Below, one piece after another: positions 8,452-16,431 of a stretch of DNA of 64,000 nt. The stretch is from contig JAKVHY010000027.1 of NCBI GenBank assembly GCA_023284085.1, positions 1 through 64,000 of the forward strand, read 5' to 3'. Source of the DNA: Shewanella benthica (GTDB lineage: Bacteria; Pseudomonadota; Gammaproteobacteria; Enterobacterales; Shewanellaceae). Below the pieces are notes generated by a model. It saw only the letters and a program-made list of their open reading frames with translations, was not told where the DNA came from and did not search any database. Both the position numbers and the translations under genes were made by a program. Position 1 is the first letter of the stretch. Each line of letters starts with the position of its first letter.

Positions 8452-9830
8452 AGTTAGCAAGAAATATTCTCTTGGTCGATGATGAGCCTTCCTGGCTCAG
8501 AAGCTTAGCCATCACACTCAATCGCCTGGTTCCCGAAGCCCAGATAGATACTTGCATCGACAGCCGACAAGTGGATAACAGACTGGCACTCAATGATTAT
8601 GCCCTGGTACTCCTCGACTTAACCATGCCGTTTCACTCGGGTGAAAACCTATTGGAAATGATCCGCTGTAAGTCCCCCAAGACTCGGGTGATCATAGTCA
8701 CGGGGGTCAATGAGGTCGATACTGCCGTTCGCTGTATTAAAAACGGAGCCTATGACTATTTTATCAAAACAGATAATGTCGACGATCTTGCCCGCACCGT
8801 ACGTAGGGCGTTAGAAGTCGTCGGGCTCGAACGTAACTACCTGATGATAAAAGAGCGCTTTCTCAGCCGCACCTTAGCTCAACCCCAAGCATTCAATAAT
8901 ATTCTCACCTGTGAACCCGCACTACTGGATCAATTCAGTTATCTCGAAGCCGTTGCCATGAGCCCTGAGCCCATTCTTATTTGTGGCGAAAGTGGCACAG
9001 GCAAAGATGAATTTGCTAAATCCTGCCATCAGCTCACCTGCCCCGATGAACCGTTTATTAATATCAAACTTGCAGGAGTAAACTATGATGCCTTTGAGCT
9101 GCAACTATTCGGAAAAATCACCAGCCATGCAGATGGTCAGGTCAGCGCTCAGGCTGGAGCGCTGCACCATGTCCACACCGGCTTACTCTATCTCAATGAG
9201 ATTGGCGATCTCCCCTTAGAGGCTCAGGCAAAGCTGGTCGATGTCATCGAACACAAACAATACTATCCGGTGGGGAGTGACCGCCCCTACCCGGTCAATT
9301 GTAAGATAATCGCCTCGACTCAACATGATCTCCTCACCCTCAATCGAGAGGGAAAATTTCGTAGCGACCTGCTTTACAGACTAACAAGTCACAAGATAAA
9401 ACTGCCACCATTGAGGGAACGTAAACTCGACCTGTCTATGCTGATCAACCACTTCATCAACTTAGCAGCAAATAAAATGGGATTAGAGGCACCACAGCAG
9501 CCGAGAAATTTAGCCAGCCAACTAGCAGATTATGAATTTCCCGGAAACCTGCATGAACTTAAGGGCATGGTATTTGACGGAGTCAGCCGCAGTGACGGTA
9601 TACAGCTTAATATCACCCCCTTTATGGAGGCGATGAACGAGCGAAATAACGGTGTCATTAAGCCGAAAGATTCAATCAGCTACCCAAAAGAGTTACCGAC
9701 ATTGGCAGAAATGAGTCAAGCCTTAATAGATGAAGCTATGAGCCGCACCGCCAACAACCAAACCGCAGCGGCTAGAATGCTGGGTATTAGCCAAAGTGCA
9801 TTGAGCAGACGAATGAAAATCGACAAGTGA
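8448..9830 (+). CDS. NtrC-like response regulator with degenerate AAA+ motifs
   Basis: Partner of the kinase at 6397. The order is receiver domain (Asp11/12, phosphoacceptor Asp57, Thr85, Lys107), AAA+ domain with Walker A GESGTGKD (180-187), and a C-terminal Fis-type helix-turn-helix (NQTAAARMLGISQSALSRRM). Two features depart from sigma54 activators. The GAFTGA loop that touches sigma54 is replaced by SHADGQVSAQAGA, and Walker B reads LLYLNEIGD with Asn250 where Asp is expected. It therefore probably does not act as a standard sigma54 ATPase and may work on sigma70 promoters (inference). The start is GTG, overlapping the kinase stop. Confidence 0.88.
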   Translation: MKLARNILLVDDEPSWLRSLAITLNRLVPEAQIDTCIDSRQVDNRLALNDYALVLLDLTMPFHSGENLLEMIRCKSPKTRVIIVTGVNEVDTAVRCIKNGAYDYFIKTDNVDDLARTVRRALEVVGLERNYLMIKERFLSRTLAQPQAFNNILTCEPALLDQFSYLEAVAMSPEPILICGESGTGKDEFAKSCHQLTCPDEPFINIKLAGVNYDAFELQLFGKITSHADGQVSAQAGALHHVHTGLLYLNEIGDLPLEAQAKLVDVIEHKQYYPVGSDRPYPVNCKIIASTQHDLLTLNREGKFRSDLLYRLTSHKIKLPPLRERKLDLSMLINHFINLAANKMGLEAPQQPRNLASQLADYEFPGNLHELKGMVFDGVSRSDGIQLNITPFMEAMNERNNGVIKPKDSISYPKELPTLAEMSQALIDEAMSRTANNQTAAARMLGISQSALSRRMKIDK

Positions 9831-9849
9831 TGAGCCCTTTAGATAATAA

Positions 9850-9870
9850 AATGGGCTTTGAATGCCCATT
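9850..9870. terminator. weak hairpin between convergent genes
   Basis: AATGGGC/GCCCATT stem between the two converging stop codons. Neither side has a strong T run, so its terminator activity is uncertain. Confidence 0.4.
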
Positions 9871-9889
9871 CTAAAATCAATCTTAAGGC

Positions 9890-12868
9890 TTAATGCAGTT
9901 CAACCGCTCTGGTGGCCAAAACGGTATTATTCAAGTCTCGGATCTCTAATATCAGCTTGCTGTCAAAGTCTGCTGTACTGTCGACTGTGTAGCGAACATT
10001 CCAACCCTCCATTTGATGATCCCCCCAAATAAATACACTAGCCAACACATCGAGCTCACCATCACTACCTTGTTTAAGCCAACGACCAATCAGAGCAACA
10101 TTCTCGTCTTCACATTCAAACTTTACTTCAAAAGTTGCACCTAAATCCAAGCCACTCATGCCAGTAAAGGCATCAGCATCATCCGTAACATTATAATTGC
10201 CACGACGAAAATTATACTCAATCTCTCCAAATTCCACGTCATCGAGCTCTATCTTAACCGGAGACGCTTTATACTCAGTTTTGACTATGCCTTGCAGTAG
10301 TGTTAATTCTTGTTGGCTAAATTCACCCTTGGCGTATATATCTGCCAACGCCCAACGCAGTGTTTTACGGGACTCATCAGTCACTTCATTGTTTTTTTTC
10401 AACTCAGGTTCTAGCTCTGTCAACATCAACAATTCACTGCAACGCTTAACATCTTTTAAAGGAGCTGGAGCCAAACAATGGACTCTACCCATTCTAACTA
10501 AAGACTTAGCATCATGACCTGCATCTGCGGCTGCGGTGAAATAATTAAGAGATTTTTGCCAACTTTTCTCAACTATAACTCCCGATTCATATTCTAACCC
10601 TAGCCAATATCCAGCGCTGCTGAAGCCTAACAGGCTAGATTTATCAGCCCAACTTACACCTTCTTGTATAAGCTCTTTGCCTTCATCACGGCTCTGGCTT
10701 GATAGATTCATACCTTTCTCTGTATCAGAGCTTAATCCTGCAGTGGCGCCTACATACGCTTCTGATTCAGCCATTAATTTTTTACCGTCATCAATCAGCT
10801 GTTTAGCTAAATTATAAGCGGAACGGCCTTCGCCCATGACAGCTGCCTTTCGGTAAAGCTTAATGGCTAATACAGAGTCATTCTCGACCTTATTATCAAA
10901 TTTATAACCATCGGCAAGAAGAGCGATATCCGCAGCTAACTTCTGAGTTAACTCCTCATCAACACCTTTCATTTGATGATAATCGGCTAGCCCCAACGTA
11001 CGTCGCAGATAATCAGCGGTATAAGCCACTTCATGTCGCTGCCAATACCAAGATTCTTGCCCGTGTCCGGTATTTTTGTAATAAAGGGTCTCTACCTGTT
11101 TACCCAACTTATTAAGGACATACTCCATTCGTTTGGAATGCTCAAAGTCAGCAATACGGTCTGCTCTCCCAGCGATTAATAACACAGGAGCCTGAAGAAC
11201 TTGGGCTAGATATACTGGCGAGTAGTCGGTTAAGCTCTCACTAAACTCTCCCACAACTTCAGTAACGGACTTCCTATATTGTTCCAATACTTTTAAATTA
11301 TTGCCGTTAAACAATAGCGGCAAATCGTAAATACCATAACGGCCAATAGCACAATGATAATCAGTCGGATGTTTGATGGCTAACATTAGCGATGAATACC
11401 CACCATAACTTGTTCCAATTGCACAAGTCTTGGTAAATTTGTGCAGCTTCTTTACCATGTTAACTACTGAAGTAATATCTTGCTCGATCGCCTTACCAAA
11501 CTCTCCCTTACCACTGTTAAGGAATTGCTTACCATAGCCTTCAGACCCCCTAAAATTCACTCTGAGAACGGTAAAACCTCGGCTAACAAAATACTGAACT
11601 TCTCCATCAAAATAATTGAAATCCCTGACCCCTATCGGGCCACCATGCGGCATAACGAGTAAGACTCCGTTACTGGCTTCTGATGAGGGTTGAGTCAAAT
11701 ATGCTTCAACTTCAACACCTGAGGCCCCTTTAATCTTTAAGACTTCAGTATCCCTCAGATTGAAATTTAACAATTCGGGATATAGCTCTGTCAGTAACTC
11801 CGCACCATTAGAAGTCTTATCATAAAGATAGTATGCCCCAGGGTCATTAGCGGCAAAAGAAAACACTATGCTATGCCTCTCATCGCTGGAGTAAACTGTG
11901 GTTATTGCTTTATTCCCCTTGAAAGCGCTACTTAACAACACTTCTTTTTTGCTTAGCGCTATATCAAAAAAATGGCTTCGACTATGTCCATTCTCAACAT
12001 AACGTACTAGCTTAATAGCATCACCATCATCGGATAATTCAGCACCTATCAAGTCGTATTTAGGATGCTCATATAATACTTTACCTATTTTTTGCGTCTT
12101 AATATCAAATTCATATAGCGCCACCTTATCGGTATTCTGATTGCTAAGTACAGCAAGTTTCTCATTATCTATAAAGCCAATGACTGTTAGACTAGTATCA
12201 GAATCATTCAATTCAATTAGTAGTTTCCAGCGGCGTTTATTTAACGGACGGTAACGTACTTTTGCAGTTCCATTGTCAATATCAACAGTCAAAGCGAACA
12301 AGCTATTACTACTCGCATCATAGGTAAATATCGCAACATTCTTAAGCTTTTTCTCAACCAAATTTGATTGTTTAAATTCCCAATTAATCAATTGGTCCAG
12401 CGTCATTTTGTAGAGCCGATAACTTGGCTTGTGATCATATTTATTCTTAGCATATAGAATATGTTGCGGATCATTAGGCAATGTATCGACAATATCACCA
12501 TTTTCAGGCAGTAAAACGAAGCGAGAGTGAGGCTTACCATCCTTCTCTGACATAATTAGGAGAGCTTTACGAGTTTGTCCCTTAACTGTGTACTCAACAA
12601 AGATCGTTTGGCTATCGATCCAAATGTATTCTATTAACCGTTCGCTTGGAGAAAAGGCTAGAATGTCGCTGTATATTTTTTTATCTAGACCAATCAATGA
12701 TAACCGTCTCTCGTCTCCCTCGACCATTAATGCAGATATAAAACGAGCGTCCGGAGAGAAAGTAACTTGAGACATAGCGGGAGCACGAAATAATTCTGTT
12801 CCAGGAATAGGTGCAGCTTCGCAAAAACAAGCCAATATTAACAAACTCAGGGTAAATGCTATCCTCAT
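9890..12868 (-). CDS. S9 prolyl-oligopeptidase-family protein fused to Sel1-like repeats
   Basis: A 992-aa exported protein (signal peptide about 1-18, ending FCEAA). Residues about 25-360 form a propeller-like region; 390-650 form an S9 hydrolase with nucleophile motif GTSYGGYSS (about 485), Asp in AGRADRIAD and His in NTGHGQES. Residues about 665-820 contain Sel1/TPR-like helical repeats (AVMGEGRSAYNLAKQL, ADAGHDAKSLVRMG). A C-terminal domain of about 110 residues (from KIELDDVEFGEIEYN) is beta-rich and not recognised. S9 enzymes are normally 600-750 aa, so this is a fusion. It follows the lipoprotein gene at 12865 with an ATGA overlap and probably works with it. The substrate is unknown. 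Confidence 0.85.
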   Translation of the reverse strand: MRIAFTLSLLILACFCEAAPIPGTELFRAPAMSQVTFSPDARFISALMVEGDERRLSLIGLDKKIYSDILAFSPSERLIEYIWIDSQTIFVEYTVKGQTRKALLIMSEKDGKPHSRFVLLPENGDIVDTLPNDPQHILYAKNKYDHKPSYRLYKMTLDQLINWEFKQSNLVEKKLKNVAIFTYDASSNSLFALTVDIDNGTAKVRYRPLNKRRWKLLIELNDSDTSLTVIGFIDNEKLAVLSNQNTDKVALYEFDIKTQKIGKVLYEHPKYDLIGAELSDDGDAIKLVRYVENGHSRSHFFDIALSKKEVLLSSAFKGNKAITTVYSSDERHSIVFSFAANDPGAYYLYDKTSNGAELLTELYPELLNFNLRDTEVLKIKGASGVEVEAYLTQPSSEASNGVLLVMPHGGPIGVRDFNYFDGEVQYFVSRGFTVLRVNFRGSEGYGKQFLNSGKGEFGKAIEQDITSVVNMVKKLHKFTKTCAIGTSYGGYSSLMLAIKHPTDYHCAIGRYGIYDLPLLFNGNNLKVLEQYRKSVTEVVGEFSESLTDYSPVYLAQVLQAPVLLIAGRADRIADFEHSKRMEYVLNKLGKQVETLYYKNTGHGQESWYWQRHEVAYTADYLRRTLGLADYHQMKGVDEELTQKLAADIALLADGYKFDNKVENDSVLAIKLYRKAAVMGEGRSAYNLAKQLIDDGKKLMAESEAYVGATAGLSSDTEKGMNLSSQSRDEGKELIQEGVSWADKSSLLGFSSAGYWLGLEYESGVIVEKSWQKSLNYFTAAADAGHDAKSLVRMGRVHCLAPAPLKDVKRCSELLMLTELEPELKKNNEVTDESRKTLRWALADIYAKGEFSQQELTLLQGIVKTEYKASPVKIELDDVEFGEIEYNFRRGNYNVTDDADAFTGMSGLDLGATFEVKFECEDENVALIGRWLKQGSDGELDVLASVFIWGDHQMEGWNVRYTVDSTADFDSKLILEIRDLNNTVLATRAVELH

Positions 12869-13425
12869 AATACGTCACCTTCAGCCTTAGAAAGCTGTTC
12901 AGCGTACTCAAAAAACTTATCCTCTCCAGGTCCTGAATAACGGACTTCACGTGAATTTAAGATATTTGGAAATTCTCTCTCTAAAAAAAGTAGCGCTGAT
13001 GTTGAACGATTTTCTAACAAAACTTGTGCTGAAGACACATACCACGAGCCAGAAGTTTTCACATATAGATCTCCGATATAGCTCACTTGGTTAGGCTTAA
13101 CCACAAAATCCCAATATCCTTCTTCAAGCTCTAAGCGGGAATACCTGCTAAATTTGATATCATCAATTTGATATTTTCCTGCTGGCACATCGACCAAAAT
13201 ATAGTTAGTACCTAATTGTAGGTCCTTACTGGTCAACATCAGGCGCTTAGTTCCACCAATAAAAAGTTGATGTAGACCTCGGTTAGTATCGATGCCAATC
13301 AACAAGTAGCCACTATTTTCAGCTAACTGCTTATCGACATCTTTTGATATTCCTTCAATTTTTTGAGCACAACCATATAGAGTACTTATGAAAAGTATCA
13401 GCACTAAACTTATGAGCGGTTTCAT
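12865..13425 (-). CDS. hypothetical lipoprotein, operon partner of S9-Sel1 protein
   Basis: 186 aa with a lipoprotein signal (MKPLISLVLILFISTLYGC, Cys19), so anchored in the membrane after processing. The mature part has a beta-rich stretch (LLIGIDTNRGLHQLFIGG, YILVDVPAGKYQIDDIKFS) resembling small envelope domains, but I do not recognise a family. The stop overlaps the start of the peptidase gene by 4 nt, so the two are translationally coupled. No clear promoter was identified upstream. Confidence 0.75.
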   Translation of the reverse strand: MKPLISLVLILFISTLYGCAQKIEGISKDVDKQLAENSGYLLIGIDTNRGLHQLFIGGTKRLMLTSKDLQLGTNYILVDVPAGKYQIDDIKFSRYSRLELEEGYWDFVVKPNQVSYIGDLYVKTSGSWYVSSAQVLLENRSTSALLFLEREFPNILNSREVRYSGPGEDKFFEYAEQLSKAEGDVL

Positions 13426-13624
13426 TAAAATCCCTTTTATATTTTCAATATCAAGCTGCCAACTATGTAGCTATTTAAATCATAATCTCTTTATTTTGAA
13501 GTAAGATACTCTCCATTCACAATAAATCAACATAAACACCAGCAACTTTGTTAAGGGATATCGAATGTTGGGTTTTCCTTTATTTTGCTTACAATAAGCC
13601 GACTCAATGTCTTTGCATGACAAA

Positions 13625-13650
13625 AAAGCTCGCCTATAGAGGCGAGCTTT
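13625..13650 (-). terminator. Rho-independent terminator
   Basis: Perfect 10-bp stem AAAGCTCGCC/GGCGAGCTTT with loop TATAGA. On the minus strand a T run follows, so it closes the leftward transcript carrying the small lipoprotein and the symporter remnant. Confidence 0.8.
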
Positions 13651-13689
13651 AATCAATAGATGAACCAGAAACTAGTTTTTATTCTAAGT

Positions 13690-13965
13690 TTACGCGGCAG
13701 CTAGCTTCGCTTCTGTGCGCTTTTCTGTTGCATCAACAATGGTTAATGCCGCAGCATACCGACGTCGTACCATATCGATAAGGCGGTCTATAGCAACGCT
13801 TCAACTGGTGAGCCCCTCCTGATAGAGAAATACATCAATCATCACCATACCGCCATTAGGAACACCACCAGCCACGACTAAAAGCAGGAAGATACTGAAT
13901 AGCAGTGTATGGAATTTCTCCATCGCAATTGGCGCACTGAAAGCATAGCTATAAATAAAGATGAT
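13690..13965 (-). pseudogene. decayed 3' fragment of a dicarboxylate/amino-acid symporter
   Basis: The minus-strand translation gives FSAPIAMEKFHTLLFSI, AGGVPNGGMVMIDVFLYQEG, then after a stop and lost codons IDRLIDMV and ALTIVDATEKRTEAKLAA. Each block aligns with the C-terminus of the intact symporter at 14487-15770 (FGAPIAMEQLPALLFSI, AGGVPGGGMVMIGVLIHQMG, LDRLIDMV, VLTIVDATEQ). In-frame stops and a deletion show it is dead. It is a partial duplicate lying downstream of its parent, separated by the small lipoprotein gene. Confidence 0.88.
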
Positions 13966-14011
13966 CTTTAATATATTAATTGCGACTCGAAAAAATAGAA
14001 TAACTACAGGC

Positions 14012-14278
14012 TTATAAACAAGGTGTATCGGCGTCGTCACTCGATAATGCCCTGCTAAGTGCCCCGGCCAGTATGCTGAAAATGCCTACACTGGTATCTT
14101 GAGTTCGTTTATTACTATCAGTCTGCATATCACGCGCCCCAGGACTAGCTAGACTGTGTTCACGCTGTCGCTCGTTTTCCGCAGCCCCAGAAACAAAATC
14201 GCAGCTGGCATGAGATAAATCATTGGAAGAGCATGCGGAAATTAACAATACACAGAGTATAAAAACAGTAACTTTCAT
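14012..14278 (-). CDS. small hypothetical lipoprotein
   Basis: 88 aa. The first 16 residues are a lipoprotein signal (MKVTVFILCVLLISAC) with a good lipobox, followed by a polar mature part of about 70 residues with no recognised domain. TGAGGA lies about 6 nt before the ATG, which supports it as a real gene. It sits between the intact symporter and its decayed 3' copy, in the same direction, so it may have been caught in or created by that duplication (inference). Confidence 0.6.
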   Translation of the reverse strand: MKVTVFILCVLLISACSSNDLSHASCDFVSGAAENERQREHSLASPGARDMQTDSNKRTQDTSVGIFSILAGALSRALSSDDADTPCL

Positions 14279-14423
14279 CGGTCATCCTCAGCGGATTTAT
14301 TAACTCATTAGCCATTAAGGTAACAGGGAGTGCGCCAAAAATCACTGCTCAACCACAGGGTAATCCATAGAGCAGCTTACCCAATAATCGGTTTACACCT
14401 GTTTTTCCCCTTAAGCCCAATAA

Positions 14424-14468
14424 AAAAGCCCATAGACCTTCTTGGCTAGCGAGGTCTATGGGCTTTTT
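14424..14468 (-). terminator. symporter terminator
   Basis: 14-bp perfect stem AAGCCCATAGACCT/AGGTCTATGGGCTT with T-rich flanks on both strands. It lies about 20 nt beyond the symporter stop and could work in both directions. Confidence 0.85.
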
Positions 14469-14486
14469 CTTTTTAAGTTATATCGA

Positions 14487-15770
14487 TTAAACCTGCTTGG
14501 TCTCTTGTACCTGAGGCTCAAAAACAGAGGCGGCTGGCTCGACTGTTTCATAACCCTGTTCGGTCGCATCGACTATGGTTAATACCGCGGCATCACCAAC
14601 TACGTTACACGAGGTCAGCACCATATCGATTAAACGGTCTAGCGCGGCAACGATGGCAAAAGCCTCGACCGGCAAGCCCATCTGATGAATTAGCACGCCT
14701 ATCATCACCATACCGCCGCCTGGGACGCCGCCAGCACCAACAGAGAGCAGAAATATACTGAATAACAACGCAGGTAGCTGCTCCATCGCAATTGGCGCAC
14801 CAAAAGCATTCGCCACAAAGAAGATTGCGATGGTGATATAGATAGACACACCGCCCATGTTCATGGTGGCTCCGAGCGGCACACCAAACCCAGCGATGGA
14901 AGGTTTAACGCCTAACTTCTCAGTCAAGGTACGCATGGTCACAGGGATAGTGGCATTCGAACTCGCCGTAGAGAGTGAGAACAAGATCTGCTCACGCGTC
15001 TTAGCGCGAAATTCTTTAGCCGAAACCGAGGAAAATGCGCCAACGGCCATAGGATAAACCACAAAAATCCATAACAATAACAAGCCTAATATGACGACCA
15101 GATACTCGACGACACTGAGAAAAATCTCCGCCTCTAAAGTTGCACCAAGTTTAAGCATCAAAGCAAACACACCGATTGGAGCCAGCTGCATCACGACAGT
15201 GATGAGCTTCATCATCAACTTGTTGCCTTCCTGGAACCCTTGAACCAATAAGGGAACAGCATTACCTAAAGACTTGAGTACGCCGCCCACAAGCAAGGCC
15301 ATGAAGATCACTTGTAACATGTTACCCGAACTAAACGCGGCAACCGGGTTACTAGGCACGATATTAACGATTAACTCAACCAAATTTGGCAATTCGGTGG
15401 CTGTGATTGTCGCGCCAGAGCCACCGGACATGTCGACACCTAAGCCAGGCTGTATCAGTAGCGCCACGGCTAACGCGGCAAAAATAGCGACTAAGGTATT
15501 GATGATATAGAAACCAAATGTCTTACCACCCAAACGGCCGAAGCTTTTCAGGTCGTTAAGCTCAAGGACGCCACATACTATGCTGACGAATACTAAAGGA
15601 ACAACGAGCATCATGATCATGCTGACGAACATGGTGCCCACGCCAGAAGATATCTCGACCACAGTGCCAGAGAAGAAACTCACATCCCCAAGAAGATATT
15701 GAATTATTGAACCGAAAATTAATCCGGAAAACAGACCGATAAAGATCCGTGATGAAAGTGATTTAGTCAT
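14487..15770 (-). CDS. dicarboxylate/amino acid:cation symporter (DAACS family)
   Basis: Inner-membrane sodium- or proton-coupled carrier for C4-dicarboxylates or acidic amino acids, 427 aa, with about eight membrane helices and two re-entrant loops. The HP1 serine region is SLSTASSNATIPVTM. The TM7 signature, normally NMDGT, reads NMGGV here, so the sodium-coordinating Asp is absent. HP2 reads GVPGGGMVM. TM8 carries DRLIDMVLTSCNVVGD, the usual substrate-binding Asp region. The gene is monocistronic, ends at a strong hairpin, and has a decayed copy of its 3' end about 500 bp downstream. The substrate cannot be fixed from sequence. Confidence 0.88.
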   Translation of the reverse strand: MTKSLSSRIFIGLFSGLIFGSIIQYLLGDVSFFSGTVVEISSGVGTMFVSMIMMLVVPLVFVSIVCGVLELNDLKSFGRLGGKTFGFYIINTLVAIFAALAVALLIQPGLGVDMSGGSGATITATELPNLVELIVNIVPSNPVAAFSSGNMLQVIFMALLVGGVLKSLGNAVPLLVQGFQEGNKLMMKLITVVMQLAPIGVFALMLKLGATLEAEIFLSVVEYLVVILGLLLLWIFVVYPMAVGAFSSVSAKEFRAKTREQILFSLSTASSNATIPVTMRTLTEKLGVKPSIAGFGVPLGATMNMGGVSIYITIAIFFVANAFGAPIAMEQLPALLFSIFLLSVGAGGVPGGGMVMIGVLIHQMGLPVEAFAIVAALDRLIDMVLTSCNVVGDAAVLTIVDATEQGYETVEPAASVFEPQVQETKQV

Positions 15771-16187
15771 ATACCTGCCTTCGATTCAGCATATCTTTTA
15801 TGTATGCTTTTATTAATTTGCACCTATGCCGATGCTTATACTTTTGGGGTTCTATCCCGCTTGTGGGGACTGATAGTGAATCATGCTGGATACAATTTCA
15901 ACTGAATTTAGGTCGAGAGGAAAAGTCACATGGTAGCAACATTCGCCTTGGCAGCCATTACCGCTACAATCAAGAAGAAAACACAGAGGGGGCGATAACG
16001 ATAACATTTACATAATTATCAAATGAGTAACACGGAACAAAGTAACATCAACATAATGACGGAGTAAAAAACCACAAAATAACGCTAAAGCAAACAAAAA
16101 AACCACCAGCAAGCCAACTTACCAGAACTAAAAACTAAACAGGTGTAAACTAAAAGTGGATTACCATCCGACTCATGTCAAAATAAC
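15771..16187. other. intergenic, upstream region of the symporter
   Basis: About 420 bp between the symporter start and the condensin-operon terminator region. An ORF-like stretch at 15800-16015 has no ribosome binding site or recognisable product. I see no gene here. Confidence 0.5.
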
Positions 16188-16215
16188 AGCCGTTAACGCT
16201 TCCACTGTAACGGCT
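16188..16215 (-). terminator. hairpin, candidate terminator of the SMC-like operon
   Basis: AGCCGTTA/TAACGGCT 8-bp stem, followed on the minus strand by TGTTATTTTG. It lies about 215 nt after the last stop codon of the operon, beyond the decayed tail copy. Confidence 0.45.
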
Positions 16216-16271
16216 CATATACGCTAATTATATTTTTCAGGTTAGTGGATTTGATAGTAAAAAACTCTGAC

Positions 16272-16345
16272 TAGGCGAAACCTAGCTAGACATCACGAAT
16301 GATAAAGTTACCTGTATAGGCATTAGGATCCAGATCCGGTTCACC
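16272..16345 (-). pseudogene. decayed copy of the 3' tail of the kleisin-like gene
   Basis: Minus-strand translation gives GEPDLDPNAYTGNFIIRDV, stop, LGFA, stop. The intact gene ends GEPDPIYTGNFIIRDVELGFA, stop. Similarity is clear at DNA level and ends abruptly near 16345. It is a short 3' duplicate lying about 90 bp downstream of the parental stop. Confidence 0.85.
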
Positions 16346-16413
16346 TTTATCCCACTAATTCAACTAATTAAATTCAGCCTAGATGTCCGGCAGAGCAGGA
16401 CCTAATCCTACAA

Positions 16414-16431
16414 TCTAACTCTAACTCTAAC
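16414..16431. repeat. 3 x 6-bp tandem repeat (TCTAAC)
   Basis: Three exact TCTAAC copies abut the stop codon of the kleisin-like gene, between it and the decayed tail copy. Confidence 0.8.

Noticed and set aside
8448..9830. Standard sigma54-dependent activator
   Set aside because: No GAFTGA loop and a substituted Walker B Asp.
15800..16015. 71-codon open frame upstream of the symporter
   Set aside because: No ribosome binding site and no recognisable domain; best read as intergenic DNA.
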